Below, piece by piece: positions 16,238 to 24,828 of a stretch of DNA of 64,000 bases. The position numbers and the translations under genes were made by a program. Numbering within the stretch: the stretch's first letter is position 1; each line of letters begins with the position of its first letter. The notes under the pieces are model-generated. The model ran no database searches. It was given only the letters and a program-made list of their open reading frames with translations, and was not told the DNA's origin. Source of the stretch: Halopiger goleimassiliensis (lineage in GTDB: Archaea; Halobacteriota; Halobacteria; Halobacteriales; Natrialbaceae); assembly GCF_000455345.1 (NCBI RefSeq), contig NZ_HG315690.1, forward strand, positions 1,873,360 through 1,937,359, read 5' to 3'.

Positions 16238-17377
16238 CTACGGAAGGTCGACGGGCGGGCGCTCCTCGAGCGTCAGCACAACGGTCTCACGCTCACCCTC
16301 GCGGACGACCTCGACCTCGATCTCGTCGCCGGGCGAGGTCTCGAGCGCGAGGTACGAGGAGAGCCGATCCTGGTTCGGGATCGGTTCGCCGTCGATCGCG
16401 ACCACCACGTCGCCACCGACAGGGACCGGCGCACCGTCGACGGCCACCAGGTCGGTGGCCGGCTCGAGGACGCCGTCGGCAGGTCCGTTCGGCGTAACCC
16501 GGACGATCATGACGCCGCGTGGCTCCTCGAGGTCGTTCGCCTCGGCGAGTACGGGACCAACCGGCTCTACGCCGACGCCCATGAACGCATGCTGGTACGT
16601 TCCCTCCTCGATCAGCGAAGGGATCACCCGCTCGGCCAACGCGGCCGAGATGGCGAAGCCGATCCCTCGACCGGCACCGGCGAAGACGACGCCGAGGACG
16701 TCGCCCTCGAGGTTCACGAGCGGGCCGCCGCTGTTACCGGGATCGACGGGGGCGTCCGTCTGGATCGCCGCCGGTATCGAGAAGCCGGTGGGACTCGGGA
16801 GCGACCGGCCGACGCCGCTGACGATTCCCCGGGAGACCGAGGCGTCGAACCCGAGCGGGTTGCCAAGCGCCAGCACTTCCTGCCCGATGGCGGCTTGCTC
16901 GTCCGCGAACGCCAGTCCGTCCACCGGGTCGGGGAAGTCCTCGACCTCGAGGACGGCGAGGTCGCTGTACGTGTCCGTCCCGACGACGGTTGCGGTGCGC
17001 CACTGTTCGTCGCTGAACTGGAGTTCGACCTCGGAAGCCCCTTGGACGACGTGATCGTTCGTCACGACGTAGTCGTCCACCACGAACCCCGAGCCGAGAC
17101 CGCCGGGCGTCTCCTCGTCGACGCCAGCGACCGTAACGAGGACGACGTCGTCGATCGTTTCCTCGTAGACGGCCGTATACTGTCCTCCCTCGGAGTCGGT
17201 CCTATCGTCGCTGTCGGAGTCGGTCAGGTCGTCTCCATCGTCCGCTCGTCCGATGCTCGACCCGGTGCCGACGAACCCGAGCGCCGCCGTGCCAGCGCCG
17301 ACGCTCCGAAGTAGCCGCCTGCGACTGAGCGATGTCCGATTCGGCGTCACGCGGAATGACACCCCGACGAACGTCAT
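16238..17377 (-). CDS. HtrA/DegP-like serine protease with PDZ domain, Tat-exported
   Basis: A 379-residue S1C-family protease. There is a twin-arginine signal (SRRRLLRSVG) followed by an Asp/Ser-rich linker (45-65). The trypsin-like domain has His109 (TNDHVV), Asp139 (YSDLAV) and Ser216 (DPGNSGGPL), so the triad is complete. A C-terminal PDZ domain (about 275-375) contains GVMIVRVTPNGPADG and VVVAIDGEPI. It should degrade or chaperone misfolded proteins outside the membrane. ATG 17377 was chosen because it precedes the Tat signal and an AT-rich TTGATTTTATG sits at the start; the open frame upstream is shadow of the dehydratase gene. Confidence 0.93.
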   Translation of the reverse strand: MTFVGVSFRVTPNRTSLSRRRLLRSVGAGTAALGFVGTGSSIGRADDGDDLTDSDSDDRTDSEGGQYTAVYEETIDDVVLVTVAGVDEETPGGLGSGFVVDDYVVTNDHVVQGASEVELQFSDEQWRTATVVGTDTYSDLAVLEVEDFPDPVDGLAFADEQAAIGQEVLALGNPLGFDASVSRGIVSGVGRSLPSPTGFSIPAAIQTDAPVDPGNSGGPLVNLEGDVLGVVFAGAGRGIGFAISAALAERVIPSLIEEGTYQHAFMGVGVEPVGPVLAEANDLEEPRGVMIVRVTPNGPADGVLEPATDLVAVDGAPVPVGGDVVVAIDGEPIPNQDRLSSYLALETSPGDEIEVEVVREGERETVVLTLEERPPVDLP

Positions 17378-17529
17378 AAAATCAACACCAGCACCGCCAA
17401 CCCCTCGACCCCCGGGAAATGCGCCCGACCGTTGCTGGCCGGCCCTTCGCGACGCACGCCGGTGGAAATCGGGTCGAAACGGCGACCGTCGATCGGGGTC
17501 CCGCATTTCACGTATCGACGACTCGAGCC

Positions 17530-18768
17530 CTAGGCCTCGTCGAAGAGTTCCTCCCCCTCGACCATGTGTTCGGCGACGGCGTCCATGTCGAGGGTGACGC
17601 CCAGCCCCGGCTCTTCGGGGATCTCGATGTAGCCGTCCTCGATGACGTCTTCCTCGACGAGGTCCTCCCACCACCCGAGTTCGTAGGAGTGGTACTCGAC
17701 GGCCAACGCGTTCGAGACCGCCGCGCCGACGTGGGCGCTGGCGACCGTCGCGACCGGCGACGCGACGTTGTGCATAGCGACGGGAACGTAGTAGAGGTCC
17801 GCGAGGTCGGCGATCTTGGCCGTCTCGCGCATCCCACCCACTTTGGGCATGTCGGGGGCGATGATGTCGATCGCTTGCTCTTCGATCAGGCGTCGCTGGC
17901 CGTGGTTTCGGTAGACGTTCTCGCCGACGGTGATCGGCGTCGTGGTCGATTGGGTGACCTCCCGCTGGACGTCGTGGTTCTCCGGCGGCACCGGGTCCTC
18001 GAGCCACCAGACGTCGTACTCCTCGAGGCGGTCGGCCAGCCGCTTGGCCGACCCGCCGGAAAAGGACCAGTGACAGTCGAAGGCGACGTCGGCCCGATGG
18101 CCGACGCGTTCGGTGATCGCCTCGACGATCGAGGCCTTGTGTTCGATCTCGACGTCGCGCAGGTGGCGGTTCGCGCGGTCCTTCTCGTGGCCCGAGGGGA
18201 CGTCGAGGTCGAATTTGAGGGCGTCGAAGCCCAGTTCCTCGACGACGCGCTCGGCCTCGTCGGCACAGGCGACGGGGTCGGCCTCCTCCTCCGTGTGACA
18301 GTCGCAGTAGACCCGCATCTCGTCGCGGTACTTCCCGCCCAGCAACTGGTAGGCGGGCACGTCGAGGATCTTCCCCGCCAGATCGTGCAGGGCGACCTCG
18401 ATGCCCGAGATGGCGGTGACGGTGACGCCGCCGATCGATCCCTCGCCGGACATCTTCTGGACGAGGTGCTCGGTGAGCCGATCGATGTCCAGCGGGTTCT
18501 CGCCCTGCAGGAACGGCGTCATGCGCTCGATGAGTTCGGGCGCGCCGGCCCCCCAGTAGGCCTCGCCGGTACCGACGATGCCGGCGTCGGTGTAGATCCG
18601 GACGAGCGTCCAGGGGAAGTTCCCGTCGACCATCGTCGTCTGGACGTCGGTGATCTCGACGTCGCGACCGCCGCCGCGCTCCCGGGTGACGTTCATCGTC
18701 TCCGCCGAGAGGTCCCGCATCGTGTACTCGGCGTTCGGGTCGTGTAGCTGCGTGTAGTCGACACCCAT
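17530..18768 (-). CDS. Gluconate/galactonate dehydratase (enolase superfamily)
   Basis: A 412-residue mandelate-racemase/enolase superfamily enzyme. The N-terminal capping domain has VEITDVQTTMVDGNFPWTLV. The barrel carries KFDLDVPSGHE (Lys-containing strand), FDCHWSFSGG, WLEDPVPPENH and ITVGENVYR, whose acidic residues bind Mg2+. It dehydrates D-gluconate to 2-keto-3-deoxygluconate. Co-location with glucose dehydrogenase and KDPG aldolase supports this substrate over other sugar acids, although family members also take galactonate or xylonate. An inverted repeat sits just upstream (see the regulatory entry). Confidence 0.85.
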   Translation of the reverse strand: MGVDYTQLHDPNAEYTMRDLSAETMNVTRERGGGRDVEITDVQTTMVDGNFPWTLVRIYTDAGIVGTGEAYWGAGAPELIERMTPFLQGENPLDIDRLTEHLVQKMSGEGSIGGVTVTAISGIEVALHDLAGKILDVPAYQLLGGKYRDEMRVYCDCHTEEEADPVACADEAERVVEELGFDALKFDLDVPSGHEKDRANRHLRDVEIEHKASIVEAITERVGHRADVAFDCHWSFSGGSAKRLADRLEEYDVWWLEDPVPPENHDVQREVTQSTTTPITVGENVYRNHGQRRLIEEQAIDIIAPDMPKVGGMRETAKIADLADLYYVPVAMHNVASPVATVASAHVGAAVSNALAVEYHSYELGWWEDLVEEDVIEDGYIEIPEEPGLGVTLDMDAVAEHMVEGEELFDEA

Positions 18769-18785
18769 GTGTAAAAATAATTACT

Positions 18786-18808
18786 TCAAAGATAGTAATA
18801 GTTTGCAT
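18786..18808 (-). promoter_or_regulatory. Promoter/operator candidate of the dehydratase gene
   Basis: Upstream of the ATG at 18768 an AT-rich stretch contains ATTACT and AGTAAT as an inverted pair around eight bases. It lies in the TATA region for a leaderless message, so a sugar-responsive regulator bound here would block or assist TBP/TFB. This is inferred from position and symmetry only. Confidence 0.35.
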
Positions 18809-18866
18809 CTTCCGGCTGCACTAGAGGACCGAGCGACGACCGACGGACGACCATCGAACGGCCGGT

Positions 18867-19934
18867 TCAGATGGTGTCGAACTCGACGGCCGTCTTGATA
18901 ACCTCGTCGCCCGAGTCGAACGCCGCCTCGAACGACTCGAGGCCGTAGACGCCCGTCACGAGGTCCTCGAGGAAGGAGTCGGGCAACTGCGCGAGCGTGT
19001 CGGTCGCGGCTTCGAAGTGACCGCGATTGGAGTTGACGGTCCCCAGCAGGGCCTTGTTGTGGAGGACCAGTTCCCGGTGAAGGCGGCCGCCGTCGACCTC
19101 GAACTCCCAGGGTTCGGGGACGCCCAGCAACACCCCGACGCCGTTGGGCGCGAGCGCGTCGACCGTCTCGAAGGCGTGTTTCGCGTAGCCGGTGGCCTCG
19201 TAGACGAGGTCGACTCCCTCGTGGACCTCGGGAATCTCCGAAACCGGCGTCTCCCGGGAGTCGACGTAGGTCGACCCCAGTTCCTCGATGAGGTCGATCG
19301 AGGGATCGGGGCGGTCGCGCCGACCGAGACAGTAGGTGCGGTCGACATCGTGGACCTTCTCGAACATGGCAAGCGTCAGCAGACCGAGCGAGCCGTTGCC
19401 CAGCACGAGTGCCGACTCGAGGTCCCAGTCGAACGCCGACCGGGAGGCGACGGCGTGTTCTATGGCCTTCTCGGTGATGCTGATCGGTTCGACGAGGAAA
19501 CCGAGGTGGGCGAGGTCCTCGGGGATGGGAACGAGGTACTCCGCGGGGCTCGTGAAGTACTCCGCCATGAAGCCGTGAGCGCCGACGATGCCGCGTTCGA
19601 GGTACGCGCCGCTGGGGGCCATATCCGGTTCGCCGCGCTCGAAGTACTCGTTCGGTCCCTCCGGCGGCCTGCGGACGGTCGGGACGACGATTTGCCCGTC
19701 CTCCAGGTCGGTACCGTTCGGGTCGTCGACGACGCCGACGGCCTCGTGCCCGAGAACGAGACGGTCCGCACCGTCCGGAAGGTCCCCGTGGTGGCCGGCG
19801 ATGACCTCGTGGTCGGTCCCGTCGACGCCCACCCGGAGCGTCCGGACGAGGGCCTCGCCGGGGCCGGGTTCGGGGCGCGGGAGATCGATCAGCGAGGGGT
19901 CGCCGGACCCCGGTTCGACAGCGATCGCTTTCAT
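18867..19934 (-). CDS. gdh: Glucose 1-dehydrogenase, zinc medium-chain type
   Basis: A 355-residue medium-chain dehydrogenase closely matching the haloarchaeal glucose dehydrogenase plan. It starts MKAIAVEPG. The catalytic-zinc ligand set is D38 (GVDGTDHE), H63 with neighbouring E64 (LGHEAVG), and E149 (FLVEP). The NAD(P) loop VLGNGSLGLL is at 177-186. It oxidises glucose to gluconolactone, feeding the dehydratase gene 98 bases downstream. The Asp38 ligand is the feature seen in the Haloferax mediterranei enzyme. A TATA-like AATAAATGA lies about 25 bases upstream of ATG 19934. Confidence 0.93.
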   Translation of the reverse strand: MKAIAVEPGSGDPSLIDLPRPEPGPGEALVRTLRVGVDGTDHEVIAGHHGDLPDGADRLVLGHEAVGVVDDPNGTDLEDGQIVVPTVRRPPEGPNEYFERGEPDMAPSGAYLERGIVGAHGFMAEYFTSPAEYLVPIPEDLAHLGFLVEPISITEKAIEHAVASRSAFDWDLESALVLGNGSLGLLTLAMFEKVHDVDRTYCLGRRDRPDPSIDLIEELGSTYVDSRETPVSEIPEVHEGVDLVYEATGYAKHAFETVDALAPNGVGVLLGVPEPWEFEVDGGRLHRELVLHNKALLGTVNSNRGHFEAATDTLAQLPDSFLEDLVTGVYGLESFEAAFDSGDEVIKTAVEFDTI

Positions 19935-20337
19935 ACCCGTACCCAGCACTCCGGCGAATAAATGATTTACCCATCCTGTAGTAAATGTTTGAACGTCGCT
20001 TCGGGACCGGCAGTACGTTTCCCTCGAGCGGACGGTCCCGTTGTTCCCTCCCTCGTGGACCGCCGAGTCAGGCACTCTCGAAGGTTCTCGAGCGGGGGCT
20101 GTTCTCAGGGACGTGCTCGGCCGCTGAGATCACCGTTCCAAATTCGGACAGTTCGGCTCGAGTCGACCACGTCGTAACCCTGTCAGCGGAAGAGAGCACG
20201 GTCCACGGGACGATCTTGAACGGCGATACGCGAGCACCAGTAACCTTCGGCTGCCCCACGACCTGATCCGGAGAACGCGACCGGCTATCGCTCCGGTTCC
20301 GAACCCGACCGGATCGGGTCCCGAAGCCGAGACCCTA
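19935..20337. other. Intergenic region upstream of glucose dehydrogenase
   Basis: About 400 bases with no convincing gene. The left end holds the gdh promoter (AATAAATGATT near 19956-19966 and further AT-rich sequence to 19990). The right end holds a hairpin overlapping the KDPG aldolase stop. Between them I see only GC-rich spacer with short inverted repeats. Confidence 0.55.
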
Positions 20338-20350
20338 CTAGCGGTCTCGG
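20327..20350 (-). terminator. Hairpin overlapping the KDPG aldolase stop codon
   Basis: CCGAGACC (20327-20334) and GGTCTCGG (20343-20350) form a perfect 8-bp stem around the last codon and TAG stop. It may act in termination or mRNA 3'-end stability. There is no T-run after it, so the assignment is weak. Confidence 0.35.
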
Positions 20351-20991
20351 GCCGTCTCGACCGCATCGACGAACGACGCGGCGGTTTCGCGGACGCGGTC
20401 CATGTCGCCGTCCGCGATGGCCTCGTAGTCGATCAGGGCGCTCCCGGCCCCGACGGCGACGGCACCTGCTTCGAGGTAATCGCCGGCGTTGTTCGCCGTG
20501 ATACCGCCCGTCGGGATCACGTCGACGTCGCCGAGGGGACCCCGAATTGCGCCGATGTGATCGGGGCCGACGGTCGTCGCCGGGAACAGTTTCAGCGCGT
20601 CCGCGCCGGCCTCCAGCGCCGTGATCGCCTCGGTGGGCGTCATCACGCCCGGCATAGCGAGTACGCCGTGGCGATTACACGTGCTGACGACGTCGGGGTC
20701 GATCCCCGGCGAGACGACGAACGTCGCGCCGGCGTCGATCACCGATTGCGCAGTCGGCGCGTCGAGAACCGTTCCGGCACCGACGACCGCCTCGTCGTCC
20801 GCCAGTTCGCGGTCGATGGCGGCGATCTTCGGCCGCGTGTGTGCGTCGTCGGCCGTGACCTCGATCGCTCCGACGCCCGCATCGACCAGTGCCCGTGCGA
20901 CCGGGACGATGTCGTCTTCCTCGAGCCCCCGAAGCACCGCGATGACGCCGTTCTCGACGATGCGATCGAGGACCTGTTGTTCGTTGGACAT
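20338..20991 (-). CDS. kdgA: 2-dehydro-3-deoxyphosphogluconate (KDPG) aldolase
   Basis: A 217-residue class I aldolase of the bacterial Eda type. The Schiff-base lysine is K134 in ALKLFPA, and the catalytic base Glu is E44 in GAIEVT. Other family blocks are VGAGTVLDA, FVVSPGIDP, MPGVMTPTEA and VIPTGGITANN. It splits KDPG into pyruvate and glyceraldehyde-3-phosphate, the last step of the semi-phosphorylative Entner-Doudoroff route. ATG 20991 gives the family start MSNEQQVLDRI. The pathway's KDG kinase is not in this window. Confidence 0.94.
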   Translation of the reverse strand: MSNEQQVLDRIVENGVIAVLRGLEEDDIVPVARALVDAGVGAIEVTADDAHTRPKIAAIDRELADDEAVVGAGTVLDAPTAQSVIDAGATFVVSPGIDPDVVSTCNRHGVLAMPGVMTPTEAITALEAGADALKLFPATTVGPDHIGAIRGPLGDVDVIPTGGITANNAGDYLEAGAVAVGAGSALIDYEAIADGDMDRVRETAASFVDAVETARDR

Positions 20992-21099
20992 CAGTCTACC
21001 ACCGGCTTCGCGCTCCGCCCTCAATACGGTTTCCCAGGAGGGTTCGGTGCCGGAGTACCACCGGGAGAACGACCGTAGAACGGGACGTCGGCCGCGATA

Positions 21100-22425
21100 C
21101 TACTCGAGCGCGTCGCGAACGTCCTCGAGCGAGGCGTCGAAACCGCCACCCTGGGCGATTCGCTCGGAGCCACCCCCGCCGCCGCCGAACGTATCGGCGA
21201 GGTCGTCCACGACGGTCGTCGCGGATCGCTCACCGGGTGCGCCGACGACGACGTAGGTTCCGTCGACGTCCCCGACGGCGACAACCACGTCCGACTCGTC
21301 CTCGTTTCCGGACGTGTCGTCTCCCTCGATCGCGTCGATCCGTTCGCGGACGGCGGCTTTCGCTACCTCCGTGGAAAGATCGCCCGCGTCAGCGACGAAC
21401 AAACGGTCGCCGTCGCTGTCGATCGGTTCGGCCTGCCGAAGCCGCTCAATCGCGAGTTCGCGTTCGCGGTCCTCGAGCCGATCGGCCAGGCGCTCGCGTT
21501 CGTCGACCACTCGCTCGAGATCGTCGGGGACGTCCTCGAGCGACGTGCCGAGTTGGCGCTTCGCGTCGAACGCGGCCCGCTTTTCGTCCGTCCGGTGATC
21601 GATCGCCGGTGGCCCGACGGCGAGTTCGACCCGGGTTACCCCGGCACCGGGGTTCGCCCGTCCGAGAACGGAAATCGGGCCGATCTCGCGGGTGTTCCTG
21701 ACGTGGGTGCCGCCACAGGCGGCGACGTCCCAGACGTCCTCGGCGTCGGCTTCGGTCACCGACTCGCCGCCGTCGCTCGAGACGGCCACGGTCGTCCCGC
21801 TCCCGAATCCGGTCGTCCGGTCGGCCCCGTTCTCGTCGCCCCCGCCGATCGTGACCAGTCGAACGCGGCCCTTCCCGAACGCGCCGTCCTCGGTCGCCTC
21901 GTTGAACGCGACGTCCTCGCGCTCGCGGACCTCCGCGACCGGCACCGACTCCCACGAGACTGACTGGGAGTCCCAGACGACGCGGTTGACCCGCCGCTCG
22001 AGATCGATCAGCGTCTCGTCGTCGATCTCGGAGTCGGTCTCGAGGTCGACTCGAATCCGCTGCTCGTCGATGTCGAACCCGGCGTAGTCGAGATCGTCGA
22101 AGAGCCGACGGCCCGCACCGTAGAGGACGTGACTGGCGGTGTGTGCCCGCATGCAGTACATCCGGAACGACCAGTCGACGGCACAGAGGACGCGATGGCC
22201 GACCGAGAAGGACGGTTCCGCGGCCAGGTAGTGTACCGGTTCTCCATCCTCGAGCTGGACGTCGACGACGTCGACGTCGCCGATCGTACCGCGGTCGGCC
22301 GGCTGGCCGCCGCTCTCGGCGTAGAAGTAGCTGCGATCCAGCCAGACGCGGCGGCCGTCGACCGAGGTGACTTCGGTTTCGAACCGCGTGACGTAGGGCT
22401 CCGCTGCTGCCCGTTGCCCACTCAT
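21100..22425 (-). CDS. Alanyl-tRNA editing protein (AlaX-L type) with DHHA1 domain
   Basis: A 441-residue free-standing homologue of the editing half of alanyl-tRNA synthetase. The N-terminal part has RSYFYAESGGQPADRGTIG, and the editing core has the zinc motif HTASH (95-99) and a distal CGGTH. A coiled region (VDERERLADRLEDRERELAI) leads into a C-terminal DHHA1-like domain with a glycine-rich FGGGGGG. It removes serine or glycine wrongly attached to tRNA-Ala. It is monocistronic and divergent from the FetAB-like operon. Confidence 0.92.
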   Translation of the reverse strand: MSGQRAAAEPYVTRFETEVTSVDGRRVWLDRSYFYAESGGQPADRGTIGDVDVVDVQLEDGEPVHYLAAEPSFSVGHRVLCAVDWSFRMYCMRAHTASHVLYGAGRRLFDDLDYAGFDIDEQRIRVDLETDSEIDDETLIDLERRVNRVVWDSQSVSWESVPVAEVREREDVAFNEATEDGAFGKGRVRLVTIGGGDENGADRTTGFGSGTTVAVSSDGGESVTEADAEDVWDVAACGGTHVRNTREIGPISVLGRANPGAGVTRVELAVGPPAIDHRTDEKRAAFDAKRQLGTSLEDVPDDLERVVDERERLADRLEDRERELAIERLRQAEPIDSDGDRLFVADAGDLSTEVAKAAVRERIDAIEGDDTSGNEDESDVVVAVGDVDGTYVVVGAPGERSATTVVDDLADTFGGGGGGSERIAQGGGFDASLEDVRDALE

Positions 22426-22539
22426 CGGTTGAACTCTGTCGGGAGGTCCTAAAAGTCTGCTCGCCGATTCGACGCCGTGGGGTGGTACTCGACCCGGGGG
22501 ACGATGGACTTTTTTCGATCACGTCATCAGTTCGGTTCG

Positions 22540-23211
22540 ATGGAAGCGAAACTCGAAACGGACGGTCTCTCGCGGGTAATCGACGGCGAGCGAGTCGTCG
22601 ACGACGTCTCCGTCCGCGTCCGACCCTCGACCGTCGTTGCCGTCGTGGGACCGTCCGGTGCGGGCAAATCATCGTTTCTCCGCCTGCTCAACCGGCTCGA
22701 CGAACCCACCGAGGGGACCGTCTTCCTCGACGGGACCGACTATCGGGAGTTCGACCCCCAGCACCTTCGACGACGGGTCGGTTTGATCCCGCAGGATCCA
22801 GCCCTCCACCCGGGTACGGTGGCCGAGAACGTCGCGGCCGGGGCACGCCTCGGAGACGATTCGATCGATCGTGAGCGCGTATCGACGCTCCTCTCGCGAA
22901 TGGGGCTGTCGGGCTACGAGCATCGCGACGTCGCGGACCTCTCGGGTGGAGAGCGCCAGCGCGTGTCTATCGCACGGACGCTCTACGTCGATCCCGAGGT
23001 GCTCCTCCTCGACGAACCGACCGCCCACCTCGACGCTGAGACCGAGGCGCGGATCGAGGACCTCCTCGCGGAGTTGATCCGGGACGACGACCTGACCTGC
23101 GTTCTGGTCACCCACGACACCGCACAGGCGACGCGACTCGGCGACCGCGTCGTCAGATTCGCCGACGGCCGAATCGTCGAAAGCGGGGGTCCGGCGGAGG
23201 TTTTCGCCTGA
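22540..23211 (+). CDS. ABC transporter ATP-binding protein (FetA/YbbL-like)
   Basis: A 223-residue ATPase. Walker A GPSGAGKSS is at 37-45, Q-loop GLIPQDPAL, signature LSGGERQRV, Walker B VLLLDEPT and H-loop VLVTHD. The next gene, one base downstream, encodes a UPF0014/FetB membrane protein. In bacteria that pairing is the FetAB iron exporter, so metal (iron) export is the best inference. ATG 22540 is chosen because the ABC domain starts directly after it. Confidence 0.88.
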   Translation: MEAKLETDGLSRVIDGERVVDDVSVRVRPSTVVAVVGPSGAGKSSFLRLLNRLDEPTEGTVFLDGTDYREFDPQHLRRRVGLIPQDPALHPGTVAENVAAGARLGDDSIDRERVSTLLSRMGLSGYEHRDVADLSGGERQRVSIARTLYVDPEVLLLDEPTAHLDAETEARIEDLLAELIRDDDLTCVLVTHDTAQATRLGDRVVRFADGRIVESGGPAEVFA

Positions 23212-24042
23212 ATGACGACCACCGCAGACGCGCTCGAGAGTTTCTTCGAGCACGCGACCGACCCGGTCGTTCTCCGCGGGTTCGTTCAGATCCTGGCCGC
23301 CGTCTTCCTCGCGTTCCTCGTTTTGGGCGTGATCTACGTCCGGGATCTCGGGTTCGAACGGGAAGTCGTCCGGACGGCCGTGCAGGGACTCGTCCAGATT
23401 ACCGCCGCCGGCGCAGTGATCGGCATGCTGCTGGTCGCACACATCGCGTGGGCCGCCGTGGCATTGTCGGTGATGCTCTGCGTCGCGGCGTGGATCTCCC
23501 ACGAGCGCGGCGCTGCCATTCCGGGCGTCTTCCGCACGTCCGTCGTCTCGATCGGCTTCGGGGCTGGCCTCGTCATCGCGACGATGACGCTGGCGGGCGT
23601 CATCGACGCGACGATGCGGGACATGATCGTCATCGGCGGCATGATCATCGCCAACGCGATGCAGACGAACTCGCTGTTGCTCGACCGGTTCACGGGCGAA
23701 CTCGTGGAGAACCGCTCGCGGATCGAGGCGGCCCTGAGCGTCGGAGCGGCACCGGAACGGGCGATCCGCGAGCACGTCTCGACGAGCATCTACGCGTCGC
23801 TCATCCCGGTGCTCGACAGCATCAGGAGCCTCGGGATCGTCAAGATTCCGGGGCTGATGGCGGGGATGATTATCGCCGGCGAAAATCCGATCTACGCCGC
23901 CCAGTACCAGTTCGCCGTCATGCTGATGCTGTTCGGAGCCAGCGGGCTGACGGTCGTCGCGAACACGATACTCGTCACTCGCAACGTGTTCACCGACGCG
24001 AAACAACTCGACGATGCCGTCCTCGACGCGATCGAGAGCTGA
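23212..24042 (+). CDS. ABC transporter permease, UPF0014/FetB family
   Basis: A 276-residue membrane protein with about seven hydrophobic helices. It carries UPF0014 signatures: FEREVVRTAVQGLVQI, MIVIGGMIIANAMQTNSLLLDRF, RSRIEAALSVGAAPERAI and SIRSLGIVKIPGLMAGMIIAGENP. E. coli FetB is its characterised relative, acting with FetA to export iron and improve oxidative-stress resistance. It directly abuts the ATPase gene (TGA then ATG), so the pair forms one operon. Confidence 0.9.
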   Translation: MTTTADALESFFEHATDPVVLRGFVQILAAVFLAFLVLGVIYVRDLGFEREVVRTAVQGLVQITAAGAVIGMLLVAHIAWAAVALSVMLCVAAWISHERGAAIPGVFRTSVVSIGFGAGLVIATMTLAGVIDATMRDMIVIGGMIIANAMQTNSLLLDRFTGELVENRSRIEAALSVGAAPERAIREHVSTSIYASLIPVLDSIRSLGIVKIPGLMAGMIIAGENPIYAAQYQFAVMLMLFGASGLTVVANTILVTRNVFTDAKQLDDAVLDAIES

Positions 24043-24066
24043 GTGGGATCCGTCTACAGCGATTCG

Positions 24067-24597
24067 TCACTCCGACAGCGTGACGTCGAGATACTCCTCC
24101 AAGGCCTCGATGAGGCCGCCGCCGATCCCGGCCTGAGTCGCCCGGCCCTGCTCGACCGCGAGGATGTCCTGCTCGCGGACGCCCAGTTCCTCGGCGAGCT
24201 CCTCGCGCTGGAGGCCAGCCTCCTGGCGGGCCTCGACCACGACGTCACCGTAGTCGGAGACGAGGTACGGAAGCGGGTCGTCGTCGTAGTTCGTTCCCTC
24301 CTTCTCCCAGTGTTCGGAGTCGCCGTCCCACACGGGGTTCGCTTTGGCGACGTTCTGGGCAGCCTTCTTCTTCCGGTTCGGCTCGTCGTCCTGCCCCGTT
24401 CCGCCGCCGTCCTGCCCGTTGCCCCCACGGCGCTCGCTGCCGCCTTTCCGGCTGTCGTCGTGGGGCGCACAGTCCGGACAGACCTCGAGTTCGGCACCGG
24501 CGACGTTCGCGCGCCTGAGCCTGTCGCTTTCGGCACCGCAGAGTTCGCAGTTCGTCCCTCCGCCGCCGGAGGACGAACCCGTCGAGTACTTGGCCAT
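24067..24597 (-). CDS. MBF1-like zinc-ribbon/HTH transcription factor
   Basis: A 176-residue protein. An N-terminal zinc ribbon (CELC at 17-20 and CPDC at 40-43) is followed by a long hydrophilic Gly/Asp/Lys-rich linker and a C-terminal XRE-type helix-turn-helix (VVVEARQEAGLQREELAEEL, then VREQDILAVEQGRATQ). This is the archaeal multiprotein-bridging-factor layout, thought to link regulators to TBP or to translation. A second copy lies at 56958-57503. It is convergent with the FetB-like gene. Confidence 0.88.
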   Translation of the reverse strand: MAKYSTGSSSGGGGTNCELCGAESDRLRRANVAGAELEVCPDCAPHDDSRKGGSERRGGNGQDGGGTGQDDEPNRKKKAAQNVAKANPVWDGDSEHWEKEGTNYDDDPLPYLVSDYGDVVVEARQEAGLQREELAEELGVREQDILAVEQGRATQAGIGGGLIEALEEYLDVTLSE

Positions 24598-24736
24598 GGT
24601 AGCTTTTGGCAACTGTCGCATTTCAACTCTCCGTTCCGCTCAGTTCCGTGTGACCTCGGCGCAGGCAGCGGGGAAAAAGAAAGGGCTTTTGTAACCCCGA
24701 TGGATACGATTGAGTGCGGACAGAAAGACACGGCGA

Positions 24737-24821
<85 letters not shown>

Positions 24822-24828
24822 TCGCACG

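Noticed and set aside
16238-18808. 856-codon frame joining the protease with sequence across the dehydratase gene
   Set aside because: Only the part from 17377 downstream reads as a protein (Tat signal, protease, PDZ). The upstream part is Arg/Gly-rich and overlaps the well-supported dehydratase in another frame.
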